Assembly (NCBI GenBank): GCA_033977485.1
Contig: CM066994.1
Location: forward strand, 46,215,155 to 46,279,154
DNA length: 64,000 nucleotides
Direction of reading: 5' to 3'
Source of the DNA: Hydrangea macrophylla
Taxonomy: Eukaryota; Streptophyta; Magnoliopsida; Cornales; Hydrangeaceae
Made by a program: the position numbers and the translations under genes. Positions 55,440-64,000 of this stretch are shown piece after piece; positions within the stretch are counted from its first letter, which is position 1, and each line of letters starts with the position of its first letter. The notes beneath the pieces are model-generated. The model worked only from the letters and a program-made list of their open reading frames with translations, ran no database searches and was not told the DNA's origin.

Positions 55440-55809
55440 TTTTTTCCTAAAAACAAAATTGGCACCACTGAAAACTGTTGCAAAGCAGTGCCAAAAGCGA
55501 GCCAGATTAAATTTTGTTTTTTAAACCCAAAATCAAACTAGCACCGTTTTTAGCAGTGCCAAAAAGTGCCAGATTAAAGTACAAAATTTCTGACACATGT
55601 CAAGCACAAAAGTGGCCACGTGTTTCTACAAAATTTTGCAATTCTGGAACTATTTTAAACAGTGCCAAAAAAGCATTCCCAATGCCCGTAATCTGGAACC
55701 TTTGACCAAAATATGGCACTGTTTTAAACAGTGCCAAAAAGACTGGATTCCCGATATTTGGCACTGAAAACAAGCGTACCAGATTCGATTTTGCGTTTTT
55801 GGTGTAGTG
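55440..55809 (+). mobile_element. CACTA (En/Spm) terminal fragment
   Basis: Ends CGTTTTTGGTGTAGTG at 55809, the complement of a CACTACACCAAAAACG terminus. The 350 bases before it hold many subterminal motifs AAACAGTGCCAAAAA and TGGCACTGTTTTAAACAGTG in both orientations, as En/Spm elements have. The other end is not in the window. Confidence 0.75.
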
Positions 55810-57827
55810 ACAAAGTATCAGCTTAACTCAACATGGGACACCAGCAGAAAAATTTTGTATTGGGTGGGCACACCTAGTATGGCACTCTATACTATATTCT
55901 CAGATATGGCTTTATTTTGTGTGTTGCTATCTTGCAAAGACTTCCCATCTGTGACAGAGTCCATCTCCATTGTCGCATTTCTCAAACTTGTGTTCTCTGT
56001 AGAGGTAATTATGAGATTCATGATCACTTGTTCTTTCAGGAAAACCGGTCGGAATATGAAAGAACAAATTTGGAAGTGTGGCATCACATCCCCCTCTCAA
56101 CTTTTCAAAATTATTATTTTCCCTTCTATATATTTTGCATTTCTTCCCACACTAATCTCTTAAGAGAAAATTGGTGAGGGGTCCTTGGTTTGAGGCATGG
56201 AAGTAAAAAAAAACACGCTTCTTGCGTTTTTAAGTTTAGGTCCTTCCTGACATTTTATGTACCATATAAAGTCCCTTTTCATTTCTTTTTCCTTAAATTT
56301 TTAGATATTTTTACCCTTCACCTGAATGCTTGGAGCCTCAACAACAACGGGCACGGGATGAGCCTCGACAACGAGAGGTTCGAGATCATCCTCATCGACT
56401 ATAAGTTCGATTTAGTCCGAAATGATGGTGAATCTGATAGGGTTTCAACGAACATTCATTTTAAGTGATTCACCTTTATCAGTATAAATTTGAAGCTTGG
56501 TGAGAATCTGATAGGGTTTCGAGGAATTTTTCGTTTTTTTTTTTTTTTTTTTTTTTTTTTTGAGATCTACGCAGATATAGATGTTCATTTTATAAAAGGA
56601 TAATAGTTAGATTCATGTAAAAAATTTTACATTTTTATATTTTAGTTTAAATTTTAAGATTTTTTCCTACAGGGTTTCTAAGTCAAATATTGATCTTATT
56701 TGATAGCTCTTATTATTCTGATTGCAAAATATCAAAGTATAAAATTCGGACTTCTAAAACAAAAATTATGACAATTTGAAGCATTTTAGGCATGAAATGA
56801 TATTTTTGACCAAATAGTGTAGTGGACTTAATGAGACAATGAAAAGGCGCGTGGAATTTGGCTGAGTCAAGTTTGGTCCCAGGAATCTCTCGCTGAAGCA
56901 CCCATCTTTTAATTTGCCACATCTAAGTTTAGAAATCTCATTGTAGTCCTTAAATTATTCAAACTTCCAACCAATCTAATACTTAGTTTACTCAATTAGC
57001 CTAAATATATTTAAGCCGTTATAAATTTCCCTTTGAACATTTAATGGTTCATTGTTTTACAAGGAAAAATAAAAATAAAAAAGAAAAGAAATGAAAGTAG
57101 GTGTTCAAACACAATTTTGAGTTTTACCAAAAAAATCCCTAATCATCAATCAATAGTGGTAAAAGGCCCTCCACATTTCTTTCTCGATCAAAAGTCCATG
57201 CATGGCAAGGTTCACTTGAACTACCTTTTTGTGATATATGGTAGATATTATATCAATTCCATAAATCACTCTCTTTTTTTGGTAAATTAATCAAATTTGT
57301 TTTAATTGCCAATTTAAAAGACTCTTATATATACATACATATATATATATATATGTATAATTACTTTCTTCTCTAGAATTCTCTTATGTGCATGATGTCA
57401 CACACACACGCCCGCACACACACAAATACCCACGTGTATGCACATATAATGCATAGAGAGATGTAGATCCATTCAAGACTTAGAACTTGAAAGCTCAATT
57501 TCAAATGATGAATTTACGATCAGTTCTCAAAACTTTGTTTATGAAATTCTTAAAACATATTTTCTGAAACTTTCCTCAAATAGTTTCACACCTTGTAGTT
57601 TGGACCCTTCTATTTTACCCCTTAACTTCAACTCATGGAATAATCGATCACATAATTTTTGGAACCCTAAAAATTAATTTTTGTATTTCTATCTAAAAAG
57701 ATTCTGACCGGAAATGCTGCCAAAAACCAAGTAAGTTTGTGCCCCTAAGATCAAAATGATGACTCCACTCTCGATCAAATGAGGTCCTATATATGAGTAC
57801 TTGTCTTAGACTTCATATCTTAGGCTG
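55810..57827. other. Unassigned DNA
   Basis: An open frame of 118 residues at 55807-56163 (WVGTPSMALYTIFSDMALFC, hydrophobic) followed by a GTAATT donor-like site is the only coding-like stretch; I do not recognise it. Poly-T at about 56531-56560 and TA/CA repeats near 57330-57425. Confidence 0.4.
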
Positions 57828-58163
57828 CCAAAAATTGGAAACGAGGGAAACTGCCCTATGTTATCTTTAAACTCTGCCACTCTTTTTCAGTCTATGTTAC
57901 AGTTTATTCTATCATAAGAGTCAGAACAAGGGTACTTTAGTCTTTTGACATTTTTAATCTGTTGTAACAATTTGTAAACAATAAGTGGTGAGAAAGTCTG
58001 TTGTGCATTTGTTAGAGAAGTTGTATAGATATGTGGAGAACAATTAAGCTATAATCGGTGTGATTTGTAATGAGAATTCTTCTTTCTTCTCTCTAAACTA
58101 TGAGTCTGTCTTTCTTCCTTCTTCTTATTTCCCTCTGTTATCTTGCATTTTCATTTAGACCAA
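57828..58163 (+). repeat. Probable LTR end next to a primer-binding site
   Basis: A pyrimidine-rich stretch (TTCTTCTTTCTTCTCTC) ends TTAGACCA and is followed by TTGGTAACAGAGCC at 58164-58177, which resembles the initiator-Met tRNA complement. Next, ATGGTAGAGGGCATTC begins a short gag-like frame (MKKLEESIQTLRQIV). The LTR start is a guess. Confidence 0.45.
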
Positions 58164-58177
58164 TTGGTAACAGAGCC

Positions 58178-60805
58178 ACTGTTCCTTGGCCAGATGGTAG
58201 AGGGCATTCGAGCTGTTGAAATGAAGAAATTAGAAGAATCAATCCAAACTTTGAGACAAATAGTTTTAGTCTTGATGAAAAGGTCACCAGCCTATTGAAG
58301 GTCAGATCTGGAGGTGAGTTGAGCTCAGGTTGGTGGGATCCAGCGTCTCTGCAGTTCCGCTTTTATTAGGGTATATTTGTCCACGAAAATGATAAGGGAC
58401 TTGTGATTAAACAAGAAATTCTTATTACTCCTAATGCTAAAAAAGAGTACCCTAAAATAGATTTATCACTAATTTATATTCTTGGGTTAACTATTTAATT
58501 TCACCCAATTTCTCAAAGTCAGTGTTAATTTTAAGGCGCTAAAGCCAAACGGGCTTTGATTTGATCGTGTTGTCTAACCAATCCAAATAACTTTGCCAAC
58601 TTTGTTGGAATTGAAGCTTGAAAATAAATGATATTATTTATTGCAACAAAACTTGCAATCTTACTCTCTCGAATTTATCATGTTTAATAGTTAGTTATAA
58701 TTACTTCAAAAAACTGCACTATATCTACAATAAATTAACTATTATAACAAATTTTTCATTTTATAGTTAGAAAAAGCATGCTAATTATGAGCACATGTCA
58801 TGTGAAAATAATGTGATTATGTACGTCCTCAGGCTCACACCAAATACTCTTTCTCAACATGCATTGCCCATTTTCTAGAAGGTCCGAAGCAAAGTCTCTG
58901 TGGTGCTATATTATCATTTGATTTTTTAGTAGTTTTTTTTTTCTTTTTTTTGCAGCATTATTAACTAGCTACACCGGAAAAAAAGTGGATTATAACATAG
59001 TAAACTAGTTTATAGTCATAGATAAATGGACCATCACTAAAAAATATACCACAAAAGGATCAAATTACATTTACACCATCTTCATATACCATATATATTA
59101 GGGTATTACCCGTGGCTAAAGTCATTACCAAATTCTAACCCTGCGTGCACGAGTTTGATCAGGAAGTAATTCCCCATATCTCAGCACTTAAAACAATTTC
59201 ACGTGTATTCTTGTAAGACCTCATGGACTGCTTATGTTTTTCTGAAAGCATTAAAAGTCAAATAACACAATCTTGCATGAAAAATAAAAAATGTTCCATT
59301 CTTAACAGTTAAACCAAAATTCAAAAACTTCAAGCAAAAAAAAAAAAAAAAAACCAGAATTCACACAAAAAAAATAATTAACAAAATGAACATTAGACCA
59401 TATGGTATTGCCCGTGCCCGAGGGCACTACTCGAACAAAAAAACCCCATCTCATATGCTCTTTCAACATTAGACCTGTATGTGATTCTTCGTATGCATCC
59501 TTGAATACCCTGGATCGAATTTAACATTTCAACCTCCGCAAATAAAAAACGTATTTAATCAAAAACATAAAATAAAAAACATAATTGTTTGAAGAATAGG
59601 AAACCTAAGTGTAGAACGAAGCCAATCAAATTGAACTCCTCTCTCGTGCCTATCATCAGATTTTACAAATTCATAAACCCTTTGGCCACTACCAATTAAT
59701 TCTAACCATGAGTTCGATCAATAACTAATTCCCCATATCTCGGCACTTAATATAATTTCACGTCAAATCATTTGTGACAGCAACAACTCTAAGGACATTC
59801 GGTTAAAAACTTTGTGCTTTCTGATAAATTACAACATGACATTTTCAAAACATGCAACTATAAATATTACAGCATAATTATAGTAAATATATATATTCCT
59901 ATTTTAGCAAAATATGAACTTCTATTATTTTAAAGTTAAAACATGGCAACCCAATATTTTTATTTGGTTTTAAAATACCACAGATGGGACAAACCTACGG
60001 CTCATTTAATTTTTGTAGTTAAAGTAGGAACATGCAAGAGAACTATATGCTGTTAATTAATATATACCTTAAAATGCCAGAGAACTATATTATTTCCCTT
60101 GGATTTATAAATAGGAACCAATTACTTTACTGATTACATTAATATTGATTACTTTATGTATTGATGTCGGACACCTGCTATTCCTTCTCTTTTCCGAATT
60201 CTCATCTCTTATAGGTAAAGAGTAAGTGAACAAAAAAAAAATCAATGAATTACAGATTCCCACATTTTTTTCACACTATCCATAAGAAATTGGAGGACAA
60301 TATAATATTGCTTGCCAAACAGTGAGATTCACGCCTCCTACCGGAAAGGTAAATATAGATACATACCAGTAGTGACATAAAACAGATCAGCCAAATATTC
60401 TAGAAATTACAATATCGAATCATATCAACTTTGTTCCACAACATATCAAAGAAGCAAGGTATTAGAGAAATTCTATCGTGTAGCTGTGAATCGAATTCTA
60501 ACAAAAGAAAATACAGTAAAATTGAAACACCTGTACCCGGAAAAAGAATTTTATATTCATTTTAATATGTATTAATTTTCATAATTAGTGTATAAAAATG
60601 GATTAAGTGGAGGCTTGGACTCGCCCGTGAAAAAGTGTTCAGAGAATGACACATTTGAAAAAGTTCCCAATGAGGTGGGACAAATAATGTAGTGGGACCG
60701 AGTGAAGGGCCGGATAAGATAAATTGCATTTACATATTTGATGCATTTATATGATTAATTTGAGATAGGTTTAATAGCTTTCATATCGCATTGACTAATA
60801 TGTTA
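58178..60805. other. Unassigned AT-rich DNA with a short duplicated block
   Basis: ACTAATTCCCCATATCTCGG (59725) repeats AGTAATTCCCCATATCTCAG (59164) with nearby GAGTTTGATCA and TTTCACGT blocks, an old duplication about 560 bp apart. Poly-A at 59338-59352. No gene seen. Confidence 0.45.
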
Positions 60806-61078
60806 CTCCCTCCGTCCCATATTAAGAGTCTCTTTTGGGAATTTCAACTTATTAAGAGTACAATCTTGATTTTGGTGATATTTTCAACTTTTCAATATTG
60901 CCCTTTTTGAAATTCAAAATTATAGTGTCACATCAAAAAAAAAAAGAGGAAATAGTTGGATATAATAAAGGACAAATTTGGAAAGTGTGTATTAAAGTTC
61001 TTTGACTTTTCAAAGAGGACTCTTAAAATGGGACATCAAAAAATGGCATCAAGGACTCTAAATATGGGACAGAGGGAG
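60806..61078. mobile_element. Stowaway-like MITE
   Basis: CTCCCTCCGTCCCATATT at the left and AATATGGGACAGAGGGAG at the right, flanked by TA (60804-60805, 61079-61080). 273 bp, AT-rich, hairpin-forming. Distinct in body from the copy at 3952. Confidence 0.9.
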
Positions 61079-61383
61079 TAGTAGTTAAAAATACTAGTTT
61101 GGTTGTTTTCACTAAGGGCATAACTGAAAAGATTCATAATTAGTAGGTGCGATAGCAAATTCACAAAATATTTGGGACTAAGTGTGGGACCCATACGAAA
61201 CTTAGACAAACACCCATTACATAATTGGGTAATTAATGGAATGTTTGGTGGATTTTATGATAGAAACTTAAGAGTTTGGGGGGTGTAAATGAAAAAGGAG
61301 GGAAATTGAGGCCAAGACACCTCATGCTTGATGCATGTGTGTGTGTCAATTAAGTGAGGGAAGAGCCTTATTTACAGAAATTA

Positions 61384-61387
<4 letters not shown>

Positions 61388-61419
<32 letters not shown>
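61388..61419. repeat. GA microsatellite
   Basis: (GA)16 followed by GC-richer DNA. Confidence 0.92.
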
Positions 61420-61422
<3 letters not shown>

Positions 61423-62758
61423 CCGAGCTGGAGATTAACGAGAATAGGAGACGCCGACATCGTTTTTACGCCGTTCTGTCGCCACTGTTCTGTTGCTGCC
61501 GTTCGTCTAATTAGCGAACCAAAACCGTATTCGGACTCGTGGAGGTGAGACAATTGTTTCTATACCTTTAATTTACATATTAATCGTCATAATTTTGGTA
61601 GCTCGTTATAATCGGTGACAAGTGGTTGCCGAATTCTTGTAGGATTTACTCCGGAGAGAGAATAGAGCTAAGATTTGGTGAAATTATGCTTATCTTGGCT
61701 TAATTTTGGTATAATATGAGTAAGGTGAGTTTTCTAACTTTAATTTGAATGTGCCTAAATGTGTTTAATGCTTCAATGATACTTAGAGATGATAAACTAT
61801 GCTTAGAGGCTTTGAGATTGCTAATTTTGAGATGTTCATGTCAATTATTTGAAATTGCTATGCTAATGTGCTTATGTGTTTATGTGATAATCAATGAGCA
61901 CCGGAAAAATGATTCATTGTTGGGAGAAATAAGGGTGGAGAAGAGGAAGAATCCGATAAATACAGAAGTCCAAGGAATAGAAGTGACCACGGGACCAAGG
62001 GAGGTCTTTGGGTGAATGAATCATTGAACTGGTGGTTCGGCGATTACGGATATGATTTATGTGTTAAATTGTAGCATTGCACATGTTAAACATTCAGTCA
62101 TGTTTAAATTACTCACTAAGCATAATTCTTAAGAAGACCGTTTTCCTTTTCTGTTGTGGTAAATAACAACCACCGCAGATTCGGAGCATTACTCAAAGAG
62201 GAAATGACATGCGTTGGGAGAGATGGGAGAGATTTGGGATTTGTTTATATGTTCTTCTCCAAAAGTTGTAATATGTTGTAAAAAAGTAGTTCCTGTAATG
62301 GTGGGTTGGTATTTTGGTTGTAAACTAGAGGTTTAGTTCTTGCAACTTGTCATTTGGTAGTTTGAAGTTGAACTTAGAAAACTTATGTATAATTCTATAT
62401 TATAGTTGGTTTTGGATAAATTGTTGTTTTAAGCCGATCCGGCATTTCCAGATTGTGTTGTTAGTGTATTGGACAAGTTCCTTTTGTATTCATGGTGTTA
62501 ATTATAGTTTTGAGTTCATTTCCACAAGATTCCATGAGATGCTAACTTTTGATAAGAATTGAGTTCCAAAACTTATTTTGATTCAAAGAAGTTGAGTTCA
62601 TGGTTGGTTTGATCCAATTGTAGTTGTGTATATGTTCTACATGCTTGGTCATTGCTTAAAAATGTTTGGAAGTGTATTTGGAATAGTTGTCCCAATGTTT
62701 CTTGAAGTTTAGTGATCGGGAGAGAACTAATCCTAATTATACGCCTTAACGAGCATTT
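61420..62758. other. Possible LTR-type non-coding DNA
   Basis: TTAAATTACTCACTAAGC near 62103, a C/T-rich stretch before GGTAAATAACAACCACCGCA, and several donor/acceptor-like sites resemble gypsy (Tekay-type) LTRs, but no second copy or clean ends are present. An 88-residue frame at 61749 has no known motif. Confidence 0.3.
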
Positions 62759-64000
62759 GTTAGTACATTTTTATCCTGTTTTTGTATATTTTTACTTCGT
62801 TTTCTATTTTCTGACAGGTTTTGGAAGAAATCACCTAAACCAGGCTAAACAGGATGAAAAAGCACAAAGAAAGATGCTGAAAAAGCCAAGTCGCGGGCGC
62901 GAAAACCAGAAAGTCGCTCGCGCGATCCGCTCGCGCGAGATCCCCAAAATCGCTCGCGCAATCCGCGCGCGCGAGATACCAAATGTCGCGCTCGCGCGAT
63001 ATGTGTAAAAATCAAAGTTGCGTATTTCAGTATACTGAAGACTCCTGTGCAAACGAAACTGCTGAACGACGTCTAGACTGTAAATTACATCAGTTTCAGT
63101 TCGTTTCGGGTTAGGAAGACTTCCAAAACTTGTTGTAAATCTATATATACCCTATTTTATTATAATTAAAGGGTTGGACATTATTAGCAATTAATATACA
63201 CACATACTTCCAGCCATTGAAGGGAGGGAAGCAAGGAGAAGAAGAAGAAGACCAAGGGTTTCCATGGCCTCCTCCATCAACTACTTGCCATCTATCACTT
63301 CCATGGACGGCTAGATCATAGATCTAGGGTTTCAATGAAGCCCTAGACGAGTAATAGGGTTTTATTTATGTTTTTATTTTAGTTTTATTATGTATGGATG
63401 ACAGTCACATGTTTAGAGGATTTTTATAAATAAATCGTACTTCTATTGATTAAATCATTGCTTTCAGAATTTATTCTTGTCTTAGATCTATTTTGACTGT
63501 GATGTGCTCAACGATCTATTCTTGCTGTGCTTGTTTAGATTGTTTACATGTGATGGTGCTTTATTGATTTGTGCTATCAAGTATCCGAATAGTCCATGCC
63601 TAGGTTAGACGGATTAGATCACAACCCTAGTTTAGTGTGGGATAATTCGTGCTAACCGAAGATGGATTATGTTGGTGCTTGAACCATGAATATCTTCTTG
63701 TCGGAGGAATTGGGCTTGTAGCTACAATTCCCCATAATCATCCAACTTAATAAGCTAAAGTAATTCATAAATATTCCTATTATGAAGCTAGTGGTGGATT
63801 TGCAATCCTAGGTTCCCTTAAACATTATTTAAAACACTTTTAATTGCTTTCATAGTTTAGATTTAGTTTTATTGTTATTAGTTTAATTAAATTCAAATCA
63901 CAATCCGTTTTTATAATTAATTAGATTTAGGTTTTAAGATTAAAACACGGTAGTTAATCAATCTCTGTGGGTTCGACCTTTACTTCCACACTGCAAATCT
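62759..64000 (+). repeat. Gypsy-type LTR running off the window
   Basis: From about TGTTAGTACATTTTTATCC, with a CpG-rich repeat block, a TATATATACCC box near 63142, a short leader, AGGGTTTCAATGAAGCCC, and AATCTCTGTGGGTTCGACC near 63959, which closely resembles the LTR ends of Athila/Tat-type gypsy elements. The partner LTR is outside the window, so this is a homology-by-memory call. Confidence 0.45.
62890..63001 (+). repeat. CGCTCGCGCGA repeats
   Basis: About five units of GCTCGCGCGATCC / GCGCGCGAGAT, strongly CpG-rich in an AT-rich setting. Alternating CG could adopt Z-DNA or hairpins. Confidence 0.85.

Noticed and set aside
1..64000. tRNA, rRNA or snoRNA genes
   Set aside because: Looked for tRNA-like A/B boxes and rRNA motifs; only the SINE head at 1661-1837 qualifies, and it is not a functional tRNA.

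Overview
The window is AT-rich nuclear DNA from a flowering plant, most likely a eudicot. It has spliced genes with GT-AG introns, Ty1-copia and gypsy-type LTR retrotransposons, Helitrons, hAT, Stowaway and Tourist elements, and an Au-type SINE. I cannot name the species. Most of the 64 kb is transposon nested in transposon. I find two host genes with coherent exon models and one intact transposase gene.

Region by region. 0.2-4.9 kb: a complete five-exon minus-strand gene for a 421-aa basic proline-rich (BPP-type) microtubule-associated protein, whose introns carry a SINE, a Stowaway and a hAT MITE. 5.0-9.3 kb: a MITE cluster, including a 0.9-kb foldback and two abutting inverted Tourist elements. 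9.3-19.2 kb: a Russian-doll nest. A decayed minus-strand copia element is split by a 7.8-kb hAT-type element, which contains a gag-only copia-like element (TSD AAAAC), which contains an apparently intact 4.17-kb hAT transposon (TSD GTGGAAGT) with a 728-aa transposase. 19.2-20.9 kb: a truncated plus-strand copia element.

20.94-30.55 kb: a 9.6-kb non-autonomous Helitron with both canonical ends, inserted in a TA repeat and carrying three consecutive exons of a REDUCED WALL ACETYLATION (RWA) O-acetyltransferase gene plus a secondary hAT MITE. 31.46-33.66 kb: two 1.1-kb minus-strand Helitrons joined exactly head to tail. 33.79-35.03 kb: a two-exon gene for a small secreted LysM protein, with MITEs in its intron. 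35.5-38.5 kb: a 2.9-kb gag-only LTR element with 651-bp LTRs and TSD ATGCA.

39.5-54.5 kb: a copia element whose two LTRs are now 14 kb apart but still flanked by the same AGAGT duplication. Inside it sit a nearly complete decayed copia element on the minus strand (40.6-46.8 kb), a Pack-MULE-like element with about 240-bp terminal inverted repeats carrying a chlorophyllase 5' fragment and a G-type lectin receptor kinase fragment (47.1-49.3 kb), and a hAT-like remnant. 54.5-64 kb: a 217-bp tandem duplication, a Helitron 3' end, a CACTA end, a Stowaway, gypsy-type LTR pieces and long stretches with nothing I can assign.

The window's interest lies in gene capture (RWA, chlorophyllase, lectin kinase), in datable nested insertions, in one hAT element that may still be functional, and in a small MITE family with CAGTCAGGCTCT-type ends that recurs across the window.
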